NCBI RefSeq assembly: GCF_002078875.1
Contig: NC_034412.1
Coordinates: forward strand, 78,352,445-78,416,444
Direction of reading: 5' to 3'
DNA from: Numida meleagris
Taxonomy: Eukaryota > Chordata > Aves > Galliformes > Numididae
Length of the DNA stretch: 64,000 nt
Under the pieces are notes generated by a model, which saw only the letters and a list, made by a program, of their open reading frames with translations, did no database searches and had not been told where the DNA came from. Positions 25,234-36,986 of this stretch are shown one piece after another. A program made the translations under genes and the position numbers. How positions within the stretch are numbered: the stretch's first letter is position 1; each line of letters begins with the position of its first letter.

Positions 25234-25585
25234 CATAGAATCATAGAATGGCTTGAGTTGGAAGGGACTTCAAGGATCATCAAGCTCCAACCCTCCTGCC
25301 ACAGGCAGGGCCACCAACCTCCACATCTAATACTAGACCAGGCTGCCCAGGGCCCCATCCAACCTGGCTTTGAATACCTCCAGGGATGGGGCACTCAAAG
25401 CCCCTCTGGGCAGCCTGTTCCAGCACCTCACCACTCTCTTAGTAAAGAGATATCCATGATATTCAACCTAAATCTTCCTTCTTCAACTTAAAACCATTTC
25501 CCCTTGTCCTGCCATTATCTACCCTTGTAAAGAGTTGACTCTCCTCCTGTTTGTAGGCACCCTTTAGGTACTGGAACTGGAAATT
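25234..25585 (-). mobile_element. CR1 LINE fragment
   Basis: Minus-strand CR1 whose 3' end is the 'catagaatcatagaat' motif at 25234. It continues through 'aagggacttcaagg', 'ctgcccagggccccatcca', 'cctctgggcagcctgttcc' and 'tttccccttgtcctgcc'. Similarity ends near 25585, after the 'tttaggtactggaa' block. Wording differs from the copies at 10 and 56 kb, so it is another subfamily. Confidence 0.9.
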
Positions 25586-25784
25586 TTTATTTTCCTGTCT
25601 GAATAAAAAACCTATGTATTTGCTTGTTGATAAGTCAGAATCTACTAAAACCATTGGCTGTAATCTTCACTTCATAGTTTAAATATTTCCATGTAATTGG
25701 AAGTAATGCAACATTACTCCGGATGGCATCAGCAGTGTTGTCGTTATTTCATTAAAGATCAAAATTTAGAAAAAAATACTTTTC

Positions 25785-25936
25785 ACAGAATCATTCATAT
25801 TGGAAAAGACCACAAAAATCATCTAATCCAACTATCAGCCCACCAATACCATGCCCACTAAACCATGTCTCTCAGTGCCACATCTATATGTTCTAGAAAA
25901 ACTCCAGGGATGTTGATTCCACCACCTGCCCAGCTA
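25785..25936 (-). mobile_element. CR1 3' end fragment, head to head with the next element
   Basis: A minus-strand CR1 tail of about 150 bp running from a degraded 'cacagaatcatt' end through 'catgcccactaaaccatgt' to 'attccaccacctgcccagct'. It meets a plus-strand CR1 of a different subfamily at about 25937, so the two 5' ends touch and the two tails point outward. Confidence 0.85.
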
Positions 25937-26457
25937 CTCTGCATTGGTGAGAACTCACCTGGAGTGCTGTGTCCAGAGTGGGAGCCCTCAGCACAGTTGG
26001 AGCACATCCAGAAGCGGGCCACAAAAATGATCCAAGGGATTAAACACTTCCCAGATTAGGATAGGATGAGAAGCTGGGAGAGCTGGGGCTGTTTGGCCTG
26101 TAGAAGTGAAAGCTCTGGGGAGATCTAATAGTAGCCTTTCAATATATAAAGTGGGGTGATAAGAAAGAAAGGGTCAGATGCTTTAGCAGGGTCTGTTGTG
26201 ACAGGACAAGGGAAAATGGTTTTGAACTGAAACAGGGAAGATTTATACTGAATGTAAAAATAAGTTTTTCACAATAAAGGTAGTAAAGCACTGGAACTGG
26301 TTGCCCAGAGAGGTGATGGATGCCTCATTTAGCGTCAGGCAGGAGGGGGCTCTGAGCAACCTGATCTAGCTGTAGATGTCCCTGCACACTGCAGGGAAGT
26401 TAAACTAGATGATCTTGAAAGGTCGCTTCCAAATCTAACAATTCTGATTCTACGAAA
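25937..26457 (+). mobile_element. CR1 LINE 3' part
   Basis: Plus-strand CR1 starting in the 'ggtgagaactcacctggagt' region of ORF2. It runs through 'ttgcccagagaggtgatgg' and 'agttaaactagatgatctt' to a degraded terminal 'attctgattctacg' near 26457. Several small indels break the reading frame. Confidence 0.88.
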
Positions 26458-26459
26458 TA

Positions 26460-27906
26460 CTAGAAATTCTATTTAAGTTAAATGAACTGGAAGAACATTC
26501 TGAATAAAAGTCTTCCCACTATATCATGGAACAGTGTTCAAAAATTCTTGCTGTCTCTAACCAAGCTATCTGGTAAAATTCTCTAGTGTCAAGACAGTTA
26601 ACATGCAGATTTTAACTTTAGGGAAATACTTACACTCATCTTATTAACTTTGATGATGATTTTTAATAAAAACTCCAGGGATGCAAAAAGACTTTTAATT
26701 CAGTAAAACATTTGTACTATCAAGTATGCAGGAATCCTAACTAAATTATATAATAAAAATGAGTTAAATAGTAAGAAGATAATATTGCTTTTTTATGTAC
26801 TTCAGGAATTCAGAGTTGCTCAATGTGTTTTTCTTAACTTTGCTGTTTTTTTTTTTTTTTTGTAAATGCATATAGAATGCACTCTACTTACAAATATAAA
26901 TTAATTCAGATACTGTGCATTCTATAATCCACACTGTCATTCAGGATTATAGGGGCCAATAGACTAGCTAAGTCCTGAGGGTGTGAACTGGGACTGATCA
27001 ACCAATTTACAGAGCTTTGGCAAAAGCTGAACAGCTGGTGCTGAAATTCTTTGTTGGAGAAATGACCAACTCACCAGAGATTATAGATTTAAGCCAAGAT
27101 TTATGGTCGAAACTTGCAAATAAAATCCTCTTCAAATGTGTTCTGACTGATTATAAAGCACGTTTCAAGACATCATTCCATGCCATTTGTCAAGATAGTT
27201 ATTAAACTTCTAGTGTTGAGGAAATTCTCTCTGAGGCCTGTTGCCAGTAGCAAATACATCAGTGTTTTCATTTTCAGGGTATTTTTGAAAGTTCTCTGTA
27301 GACTATTCTCTTTTCATTTAAGCATTCACTAGGGTGAACTTTGATTATCAATAATTACTTTCACATACTTAGCACAGCAGAAAGTAAGATGTTTTGCCCT
27401 TTGGGCACTCAGCAAAAGCTATCTGTTGGTTTAGCAGGATTTAAAAGGTTCGCGAGAGTTGTTTGATTATGTAATAAATTTTTTATAGAAGAGGATGTGA
27501 TTTTTGGTTCAACTTGTTTTACAGCTAAGAAGAGATTTGAAAAGAAATAGAAATATCAGGAGGGTAGACTTCAGGAAGTGAAAACAAGCAAGGGACAAAA
27601 AAAATTGATTACATTAGAGAAATAAGAGCATCTGAAATGATGGGGTAGTGCACAAGGCTAGGATTTTTAGGCAAGAGGGAAAAATGAGCATTTCGAGTGA
27701 AAAAGCAGTTAAAGATGAGAATAACAGGAGAAAAGGAGGGACAAATGAAAAGAAAGAGAAAAGTCTTAATCATCTTAAGTGTCAAGACAGAAAAAGACAG
27801 GAATGAATTTCTCAAATTAAAAAAAGCAGAATTTTGAGAAAAAGTAAAGAACAAAAAATTAACCTTCTGGACCAGGAGTCCCATGAGTGTCTGGATATGC
27901 AAATAC
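26460..27906. other. No gene or clear repeat seen
   Basis: AT-rich sequence with a T-run near 26847-26862. A 62-codon open frame at 27017-27205 has no recognisable motif and is not called as a gene. Confidence 0.5.
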
Positions 27907-27912
27907 CTGTTC

Positions 27913-28418
27913 TGTCAACAGTTTACAGGCATTTGGCCTGGTTTCGTGATGAATGGGACGGGGGACCCACGCCCCGGGAAAAGGGAAAAGGGGAATAGGG
28001 TAAGGAGATGGCCCTGAGAGCAAAGAACAGCAGCAACAATCTGAGGAGAAACAAACTAATTTACTAAATAAGGTATCGGAATACAAAACAACACACTATA
28101 ATACAATATAATTACAATTTAAGCTGATAAATCCAATACAGCGAGAAAGAATGTCAAAAAATCAAGGTAGGCCTTACTCTAATACCGACGATAAGACGGC
28201 TGGAGAGCGAGGTGCTGCCAGGACGAGAGACGGGCGGAAAAAGGGACGAGGTCTCATGATCTGCAAGTTTTTATCTTTTCCCTCCGGCTGGAAATGGTAA
28301 CAGAGGAGTAAAGTACCGTGGGGAATGTAGTAGTCCTTTTCTTCTGAGAACCATGTACATACACTACATGATGTTATGATGTGAAATACCAATAACCAAA
28401 AATCATAAAACCATGACA
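27913..28418 (-). mobile_element. Solo LTR, family A copy 3, with 6-bp target duplication
   Basis: On the minus strand this 506-bp LTR starts TGTCATGG and ends CTGTTGACA. The directly adjacent flanks are CTGTTC on both sides (27907-27912 and 28419-28424), a perfect 6-bp duplication, whereas other copies show 5 bp. Relative to the 529-bp copies it has several small deletions and substitutions, including a shortened 3' pyrimidine-rich block. The TATA box region reads only weakly here because the 'gtataaaaact' segment is partly lost. Confidence 0.93.
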
Positions 28419-28424
28419 CTGTTC

Positions 28425-30180
28425 AAAGAAAAAAAACAACAGCACAAGCTCCTACAGATAGTGTGTTTGTCAGTAATGTTATGGTGAGCAAAAAAACAGT
28501 TGCCTTCTCTAGTTATTTTTTTCAGAATATGCATTACCAGCTTTCAGAACATTTTGCACTCCACATTTTACATTCTTTAAAGTAATTACATCTGACAAAC
28601 AGTAAATTAATAGTTATGAAATCTTCCCTTAAATGTCAGGTGTACCTCTGGTGGGTAAGAAAAGCCTTGCACTGGTTACATTGACACTGAGGGAGATTCA
28701 AAATTCCTTATCTCAGATATCTACTTCATTATGGTGAAATTAATCTGCACATAAATGGTAATTGTTACCAAAAGTATAACTGGGATCACATAATTATTTT
28801 TCATTGTGCAAGGTTTCCCAGATCATGATGCATCATCTATCATTTTTAGTCACTGTAAGTCCAAGAAAAGATGGGAGAATAATGATAAAACCTGGTAAAT
28901 TGTTGCTGAAATCATTAGCTACAGACTTGCATGCAAATGACTTGGGAGCTATCTGGAGAGACAACCATTTGTATTACTTGAAAAAGCTGCATGAAAGCAG
29001 CTTTATTAAGAAAAATATTTATTCATTTTCCTCCAAAGCAAAGAAGCAATACAAATTTATTCAGACACTTAAATCTTTCTAAGAAAAATTTCCTGTAGAA
29101 TCAGATCATATCAGATAAAAAAAAAAATAGAGTATTTAACCACATGAAACATGGAGGAATTTAGAGTGCATTCCTGAAAGATCTATTTTTGTTGATCTAA
29201 TTGTGTGTAATACAGTGATGAAAGCTACTTCAAGGGTGTAGGCATATGCTTAACACAATTCTTCAACTGTAACACCAGATACAAGATTTAAATGCATTTC
29301 TCCATAGTGCCAAAAAGAAAAAAAAAATGGGGGAGCCAGTGTTTATGAAATGTTATTGAACATCTATGGATACTGGCATTGTTTCAAAAATTGATGATTA
29401 ATTCTGGAAACTAAACTTCATGAATCCAGTCAGGGACTCTACTATAATATACCAGCAAAGGTGTTTTTGTAGCCGAAGTTTGACTTCGGGACAAAACACA
29501 GAGTCATCAGAATAAAAGATTAAAATCCAGCTTTTTATCTCTCTCTAAAAAGTTAAATCTGCCTTCAGGTAAATGCAACATGAAGTCTGTTGTTGCTAAA
29601 ATATAATCACTGAGAAATTGAAAATTACCTCTAATGAAATTTCCAGACTTCTATGAGATAACACAAGACTCTGTCTGCATAAGACTATGTATATAGATGT
29701 TTAATATATCCTTCTGTCCATTAAAACTCTTATGCATAAAAGAAACTTAAGAAGGATTATGGTATTTAGAAAGTAAGCTTATAATATACTGTAGAATTAA
29801 AATTTCTGATGTCTTTTAAAAGAAATTATATGCTCTGCTGAAACCAAGAAATTTAGAGCTGAATTAATGATCTGTTTTTCAAATATCTTGAAATTGCAAC
29901 TTCTCATGTCCTTACAGCTTTGTTAAAACACTCCTCTTCTTGATGCAGCTCAAGACAAGTGATGTTAGTTTGTAGAGATACAAAGAAAAAGCCATACCAA
30001 AAGTAAAAAGTTTCTGAGCTATTTCCCCTATTATATGAAATATTTCTAAATTGTATTTTAGTATCTGAAAGAAATTGGAGCTTAAGTGAAAGTATACCTA
30101 AAAAATGAGCAATTTGGAAAAAAAAAAAAAAAGAGAGATATACTAATTTCCACTGATGCACAATTATTTATATAATTAAG
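28425..30180. other. No gene or clear repeat seen
   Basis: AT-rich sequence with A-runs near 29118 and 30118-30132 and a small 7-bp-arm hairpin (CCGAAGT/ACTTCGG) at 29473-29489. The 92-codon frame at 28804-29082 shows no known motif. Confidence 0.5.
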
Positions 30181-30317
30181 GCCAAGATGGCCACCAAATC
30201 CCACTTCGCCTATGAGACCCCCTCTGTTTGCTTTTCCAGGTGACTATTGCACATACTTGGGACATGCTTTCCAGGAATTCAGCTCCTGATGGGAAGAGGT
30301 GTAAGGATTTCTTATTT

Positions 30318-30470
30318 TCCTTTGCTTGCTTTGTTTATTAAACTGGCTATATCCTGAGAGAAGAATTTTCTCATTTTTAATCTTCCTATTCTCTCCCTTA
30401 TTCTGCTATGAGGACAGCAGTTAAGCAGCTGCACAGGAGCATATTTGCTGGCACAGTTGCAGCCCACTGC
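30318..30470 (+). mobile_element. Degraded avian ERVL-type LTR, 3' part
   Basis: The order 'ttgtttattaaactgg', 'tatcctgag', 'gaattttctcatttttaat', 'ttcctattctctccc' and a decayed 'cagcagttaagcagctgc' follows the 3' part of the bird-wide ERVL LTR as recalled. The better-preserved copy is at 51.4 kb. The 5' limit is unclear and the element may start near 30225. No target duplication was found. Confidence 0.45.
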
Positions 30471-30833
30471 AGTTAGGCAAATGAGGTGTGTGGAAATAGG
30501 CTATGAACATTTACTTTTTTTGGAAAGTGCTTTCCTGGGAATGCCCTAGAAAACAAGAAGTGTTCACCTTTTCCCTTGAACATAGGAACTGCTCCATTTT
30601 AAACACCACCTTTCATAAACTTCTGTGTTTCAACAGTGCATGTTCTCCAAATTTGATGTTGAACCTATCTTTTGATCACTACAGAGATAAGCTCAGAATA
30701 CCATTTTATGCAGCTGCAAGTGAGCTGGATACATTCACTTACTCTGACTTCCTTTTATGTCATATACGATCTAATTAAACATTCTTCATGCAAGTTGTTT
30801 ATAAATTATCTACGATTTGACCTAGGAAACTTT

Positions 30834-30910
30834 CATAGAATCATAGAATTTCTCAGGTTGGAAAAGACCTTCAAGATCATCAAGCCTAACTGCAACTTTG
30901 CTAAAACTTG
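30834..30910 (-). mobile_element. Very short CR1 tail
   Basis: About 77 bp of CR1 3' end on the minus strand: 'catagaatcatagaat', 'ctcaggttggaaaagacctt' and 'aagatcatcaagcc'. This illustrates extreme 5' truncation. Confidence 0.88.
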
Positions 30911-33295
30911 AATTATTAAATTCACTTTTCAGTTATCATATTGTTAATAAAGTGATAAGAATAATAACAAAAATAATATTCAGAAGATTATATAGAATTT
31001 TTAAATGTAGATCCCTTTGCACTTTGAACATGTGATATGAAACTAACCGTTGTCTTGCACTTCAGTATCCTCTTTATAAAATTGAAAGTATTTAATGTTC
31101 ATTCATGTTCTCTCTTCAGTGTATTAGTTCTACTCCATGGGGTTTTATAGTATGCTAAATCGTGTAGATGTAATGAAACACACTCATACTGTGCTCATGA
31201 TTACATCAGTAGGGCACACAATCCCTCTTTGTAGCAAAAGTCAAATCATGCCGTTACTGAAGTGCCTTGTTTAGTTTCCTATGTTTTGTTATTCTAAGCA
31301 TGATTCATATACAACAGTTAAATATCTTTCATGTACTGTGACCATAAATACAACTTGAGTGATAAAATATAGTAATTAATTCAAGTTAACAGGAAATTAC
31401 TTTTATTTGTTTATATCAAATCCTGTTCTTTCTTCAGCTGCACTCAGTGGGTGCTCTTTATCCAAGTATTAATACAGAATTATATACATTTTTTCCAGGA
31501 TTAAAGCTTACGTTTTAGGAAGAGACAGTACTGAAATAATTATTGGTATAGTATAAACTAAGTTGAAACAAAATGTTCATATTCAGACTCCAGTATTCAT
31601 TTTATTATGTAGATTTGTGTTTGTACAATAGTTCTCAAAATAATTAGGATTTTAAGACATTTAGTATGTACTCATTGACTTCAAATGAATCTTTTTCTAA
31701 TTTATTAAAGAGGAAATCTGGTGTTCCTCAGAACTTTGTTTAAGAGGCAAAACAAAAGTCACCAATTAACCTTACTTTTTTTTTTTTTGCTATGAAATTG
31801 ATTCCTTCTTTTTATTGATAAAAGTATGTCATGAAAATAAAATAAGAACAAATATAATTACAGATAGAAATAATCTCCAATTTTTTTTTCACTCTTAATC
31901 CAGATATCCAATGCCTATTGGCTGACCATTATATGTTTCCATATGGATGATGAATCACTGCCATTTTAATTTCCAGATTTCTAGTAAGTTTTCATGGAAA
32001 GCACTGTACACAAGTCAAAAGATTTGAGTTGCTATGAAAATCTAAATGATTTTTTAATGGAGGATATAAAGAGAAAAATACTAACATTGGGCAAAAGATG
32101 GAAGGCAGTAGTGATGTTACACTGTTTGCTTGCTTTTCAGACTACAGAAAACTATTAATAGTACAGAATATAAAATATGCTAGACATATAAAAAAAATCC
32201 CCATATTTATGAAAAAAGGCATATATATTAGTACTGACTGCAAATATAATTCAAATAGTAATTTCTTTCTCCTTGAAATGTATTGGTTGTTGTATGTACA
32301 AAGACAAAATAGGGCAAACAGCAGACTATTTCTTGTAAGCAGTACTTGGCGTGGTAGAAGCTTGTTTTGACTCTGTTCCCCTTTACATATGCTTTGCAAA
32401 TTTTCAGGCAACATTCTGTTTCCAGCTTCTGTTTTATGTAAGTGCACAGAGTGAAACATATAACAGGAGACGTTATGCTTTTCCTGAGAAGTAAATGACA
32501 CAGTTTATCATAACATTTCACTTGTAACTACATACAAAACATAGCCAGTTAATATAAAACAAACAAACAAAACTGTTAAGCATAATAAATAACGAGAACA
32601 TTTTGAAATAATTTCATTAAAACTGTTCATATGCCAAATACCATAAACTCTAAAACCGTGAGGGTGTCTAAATGAAGAAAGAAGTGTAAAACACACGTTT
32701 TTTTTTTTTTAGCCAGATAAAGAACTGAGGCTATGAGATTCAGTATTTTGTCCAAAGTTACAAAGATCTCTTGCAAAGCTGAGAAATAACTCTCCAGTGA
32801 CCTAACACAGTGTTCAAATATTAAGATCATCCATCCTCCCAAATTATACTTGCAGATAAACTCCACAGTTAAGAAAGTATTTCTGTTTAAAAGTATATAT
32901 ATATAATTATAACATTCTAAAATCCAACACAGTACTTCTGTATATCTCTTTAATATCAACATTTCACAATGTCACATAACTGAAGAGGATATTTTATTAA
33001 AATTATTCAATAAATCTGAGTTTCCAAATTGTTTTATTTCTATTTTGTAAATTATTTACTAAACCAATATGTTATGTATCTATATTTCACATGAATATTT
33101 CTTTCAAAAACATTTTGAAAGCACATAGAAATTGTTTAAGTAGCAAGGTAGCTATCTGAGATTAAAAATTTCATTTCCTTTTCTTTAGGTACCAAAGGTA
33201 AAAAATAATTCAGTCAGTTCTACTAAGTATTTTCTGCGCAGAGTTATCCTTAACAACAATCCAAGGACTCATTGGCAGATCAGTTATTGCATAGT
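30911..33295. other. No gene or clear repeat seen
   Basis: AT-rich sequence. Several overlapping minus-strand open frames of 62-119 codons between 32142 and 32962 occur in different phases and look like chance frames in AT-rich DNA. A T-run lies at 32699-32710 and a TA-run near 32893-32905. Confidence 0.5.
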
Positions 33296-33514
33296 AGGTA
33301 GTTCTGGAGGCAGTTCTGGAGGGCACGGGAGCCCAGGACGGCTGGGAATACTTTAAGGAAGTTATTTTAATGGTGCAGGAGCTGACCATCCCCAAGTCAC
33401 AGAAGACGAAGTCGTTGGCTGAACAGAGACCTTAAACTGGAACTCAGGAACAAAAGGAAAGTTTATGGTCTTTGGAAGAGGGGGCATGAAATTTATGACC
33501 ATTACAAGTAACTA

Positions 33515-35829
33515 GTGAAGCTGTGCAGGGAGAAAATTAGAAAAGCCAAAGCCCAGCTAGAACTGAAATTGGCCACTAAGGTGAAGAACAATAATAAATG
33601 TTTCTATAAATACATCAACAATAAAAGGAGGGCTAGGGAGAATCTCCACCCCTTGCTGGATACTGAAGGCAACAGAGTGACCAAGGATCAGGATAAGGCT
33701 GAGGTACTTAATGCCTTCTTCGCCTCAGTCTTTAATAGTAAGACTAGTTGTGCCCTGGGTGCACAGCTCCTTGAGCTGGCAGATGGGGATGAGGAACAGA
33801 ATAGGCCATGCACAATCCACCATGAGATGGTGTCAATGGTTTACGGGCATTCGGCCCGGTTCCGTGACGAATGGGACGGGGGACCCACGGTCCCATGCCC
33901 CAGGAAAGGGAAAAGGGATAAAAAGGTAAGGAGATGGCCCTGAGAGCAAAGAACAGCAGCAACAATCTGAGGAGAAACAAACTAATTTACTAAATAAGGT
34001 ATCGGAATACAAAACAACACACTATAATACAATATAATTACAATTTAAGCTGATAAATCCAATACAGCAAGAGAGAATGTCAAAAAATCAAGGTAGGCCT
34101 TACTCTAATACCGACGATAAGACGGCTGGGGAGTGAGATGCTGCCAGGACAAGAGACGGGCGGAAAAGAGAGCAAGGTCTCGTGATCTGCAAGTTTTTAT
34201 CTTTCTCTCTGGCCAGAAAACTGTAACAGGGTCACAAAGTCCCCTGTGGAATGTAGTATGTAGAAATCCTTTTCTTCTGAGAACCATGTACATACACTAC
34301 ATGATGTTATGATGTGGAATACCAATAACCAAAAATCATAAAACCATGACAGATGGTTTTGGACCTGCTCTGCAAGCTGGACACTCACAAGTCCATGAGG
34401 CCAGATGGATTGCACCCTAGAGTGCTGAGGGAGTTGGTGGATGTGGTTGCCAGGCCTCTCTCCATCATCTTTCGACAGTCCTGGCTAACGGGGAATGTCC
34501 CAGTTGACCGGAGACTAGCAAACGTGACTCTCATCTTCAAGAAGGGCTGGAAAGATGATCCTGGTAGCTACAGACCTATCAGTCTCACCTCAGTGCCAGG
34601 GAAGGTTATGGAACGGATAATCTCAGGAGCCATTGTGGATCAGTTAAAGGTCAACCAGGGGATCGGGCCCAGTCAGCATGGGTTTGTGAATGGTAGATCC
34701 TGTTTAACAAACCTGATTTCGTTCTATGACAAGGTGACCCGCTTAGTGGATGAAGGTAAGGCTGTCGATGTGGTCTACATGGACTTCAGTAAGGCCTTTG
34801 ACACTGTCCCCCACAGCATCCTTGTGGAGAAGCTGGCTGCCCATGGTTCACACGCTCTGCTGTGTGAAACACTGGCTGGATGGCCGGGCCCAGAGAGTTG
34901 TGGTCAGTGGAGTTAAATCCAGTTGGCGGCCAGTCACAAATGGTGTCCCCCAGGGCTCGGTGCTGGGGCCTCTTCTATTCAGCATCTTTATCCGTGATCT
35001 TGATGAGGGAATTGAGTGTACCCTCAGTAAGTTTGCAGATGATACCAAGTTGGGAGGGCGTGTTGATCTGCCAGAGGGTAGAAAAGCACTACAGAGGGAC
35101 CTGGATAGACTACATCAACGGACCAAGGTAAACCTTATGAGTTTAAATAGGGCCAAGTATCGAATCCTGCATTTTGGTCACAACAACCCCAGGCAACCCT
35201 ACAGGCTTGAGGAGGAGTGGCTGGAAAGCTGCCTGATGGAAAGGGACCTTGGTATGCTGATGGACAGTCAGCTGAATATGATCCAGCAGTGTGCCCAGGT
35301 GGCCAAGAAGGCCAATGGCATCCTGGCTTGTATCAGGAATGGTGTGGTGAGCAGGACTAGGGAAGTGATCCTGCCCCTGTACTCGGCATTGGTGAGGCCT
35401 CACCTCAAGTACTGTGTTCAGTTTTGGGTGCTTCAGTACAGAAAGGACATGGAGGTGCTGGAGCGGGTCCAAAGAAGGGCAACAAGGCTGGTGAAGAGCT
35501 TGGAGAATATGTCCTCTGTGGAGTAACTAAAGGAATTGGGGCTGTTTAGTCTGGGGAAGAGGAGACTGAGGGAAGACCTCACTGCTCTTTTCAAATACCT
35601 GAAAGGTGATTGCAGTGAGAGTGGGGTTGGTCTCTTCTCCCTGGTGACAGGTGACAGGACAAGGGGAAATGGCCTCAAGTTGTTCCAGGGAAGGTTTAGG
35701 TTGGATATCAGGAAAAACTTCTTTCCAGAAAGGGTTGTTAAGCACTGGAACAGGCTCCCCAAAGGGGTGGTTGAGTCCCCATCCCTGAGTGTGTTTAAAA
35801 CCATTTGGATGTGGTGCTCAGGGACATGA
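33515..35829 (+). pseudogene. CR1 ORF2 (reverse transcriptase), disrupted
   Basis: Before the LTR the frame codes for a linker domain with 'NAFFASVFNSKTS'. After it come the RT fingers and palm: 'PGSYRPISLTSVPGKVMERI', 'SQHGFVNGRSCLTNLI' and motif A '[11 protein letters not shown]' (catalytic Asp codon 34782-34784). Then come '[13 protein letters not shown]' and the catalytic FADD (35032-35043), followed by the carboxy-terminal part. Disruptions are the LTR insertion, a small deletion with frameshift near 34845-34865 (motif A and FADD lie in different frames), and a stop at 35524-35526 where the copy at 10 kb has an arginine codon. Both key Asp residues of the active site are present, but no intact protein can be made. 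Confidence 0.9.
33831..34351 (-). mobile_element. Solo LTR, family A copy 4, inside CR1 ORF2
   Basis: On the minus strand this 521-bp LTR starts TGTCATGG and ends CCATTGACA. The perfect 5-bp target duplication is GATGG (33826-33830 and 34352-34356). It interrupts a CR1 coding region cleanly; the CR1 frame picks up directly after the second GATGG. The insertion therefore postdates the CR1. Confidence 0.95.
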
Positions 35830-36054
35830 TTTAGCGGTGGGTTGTTAGAGCAGTATGGTTAGGTTGTGGTTGGACTTGATGATCTTGAAAGTCTTTTCCA
35901 ACCTGAGCATTTCTATGACTCTATGATTCTATAAACTTTCTGAACAACAGTATCTCAAAATACATTGTATTTAATATATCATCTTCAAAACATAGAAAAT
36001 GTTACAGTGTTGTTGTCTTCTTTGTTCTCTCTTTAATTCTTTGTTTTCTGGTCA

Positions 36055-36389
36055 GGAATGTTGTAGTTTGACCCTGATAGACTCCAGGACCTGGGAACAA
36101 CTCTGTTGCATCTGCTGCAGCCCTGCCTTGGGCAGCCTGAGTCCCATCCCAGGCTGAGAGGATTCACACACTTCAATCCCCTTCCTCTTATCAGATGGCA
36201 GAGACTGAAGCAGACTACTGAAAGCACACACAACAACACTCTCCATTTTCACAAACATATGCATAATTTTGGATCCCTGAGTTCTGGCACTGTCCATCTG
36301 AAAAGCACACCTGGATCCTGGGCGTTTCACTCACTCCATGGGTCTCCTATTTGCCAGCATGGTGCTCAGTAGTAAGCACACGCACAGAC
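36055..36389. other. Unclassified block, possibly an LTR piece
   Basis: Less AT-rich than its surroundings. Read on the minus strand it ends 'gtcaaactacaaca' at about 36060, which resembles the 'taaactacaaca' end of the ERVL-type LTR at 51.4 kb. Upstream similarity is too weak to confirm. A 92-codon minus-strand frame (36052-36330) spans most of the block but has no known motif. Confidence 0.25.
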
Positions 36390-36890
36390 ACTTAATTTAC
36401 AGACATTTAGCACTGTTGACAGTTTGTCAAGATCCGGGAAATCCAGAAGGATCACCCCTTTCCTATCCCAAAAGACAATAAACATCACTTTACGCACAGA
36501 GGCCTGCATCCTGAACTTTTTCTTCAATGGGAAGTTCACGTGTTCCCACTCCAGGAACTGCAGTTTTGGCAGGTTTGTAGTGGTGACACAACATCTCATC
36601 ACAGGTAATGATATGATCAAGAAAACTGTCATCTTCAGCCTCACCTTGGTTCATTAGGTCCTGACAAACTTCAGTGCAGTGTTCTTTCTGTTACTGTGTA
36701 AGCATTTGTGGGACAAACCTGGTGTAAATTTTGCAGTATTCCAATCTTGCCACCATTGTTTCCAACACAATAAAGCAGATATTCAGCTCCATACAAAGTT
36801 CCTTGGTTGTAATCCACCAGTTTGCATGGATAATCTCAGTGAGAACCTCTTCATTTCATGGAGTGACAGCTGTGCATGGCCACTGATCTT
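36390..36890 (-). pseudogene. Mariner transposase, middle part
   Basis: Minus-strand translation follows the central part of a mariner transposase across changes of frame. It starts with a decayed 'AVTPHNEE'-like segment near 36870, then the second DNA-binding helices, then 'DHIITCDEMLCHHY' (36607-36565). That last segment corresponds to the TGDE-type block with the first catalytic Asp; here the usual Gly is Cys and the usual Trp is Leu. Next come 'EWEHVNFPLKKKF' and 'KVMFIVFWDRKGVILLDF', typical of SETMAR/Hsmar-like transposases, ending near 36390. The later catalytic Asp residues and the carboxy terminus are missing. Frameshifts and stops make it non-functional. Confidence 0.85.
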
Positions 36891-36904
36891 TCAGTGAGAA
36901 CTGC

Positions 36905-36986
36905 TGGTGATAGACGGACAGTTGGACTGGATGATCTTGTAGGTCTTTTCCAACCTTGGTGATTCTATGATTCTATGATTTTATGA
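36905..36986 (+). mobile_element. Short CR1 tail
   Basis: About 80 bp of CR1 3' end on the plus strand: 'agttggactggatgatctt', 'aggtcttttccaacctt' and the terminal 'gattctatgattctatgatt'. It directly adjoins the mariner transposase remnant. Confidence 0.88.

Larger units (their letters stand above)
33300..35932 (+). mobile_element. CR1 LINE, about 2.1 kb, interrupted by a solo LTR
   Basis: This is the longest CR1 in the window. It begins near 33300 in the segment between endonuclease and reverse transcriptase, covers most of ORF2 and the 3' UTR, and ends with 'ctatgattctat' at 35932. A family-A LTR sits inside it at 33831-34351. The 3' half is nearly the same as the copy at 9953-10780, apart from orientation. 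The 5' end is diffuse; a short local duplication of 'ttctggagg' occurs at 33301-33322. Confidence 0.93.

Noticed and set aside
25198..25491. 97-codon plus-strand frame rich in Pro and His
   Set aside because: It is the antisense reading of a CR1 fragment.
32142..32962. Overlapping minus-strand frames of 62-119 codons
   Set aside because: They occur in several phases in AT-rich DNA, are rich in Cys, Phe, Ile and Tyr, and match no family I recognise.
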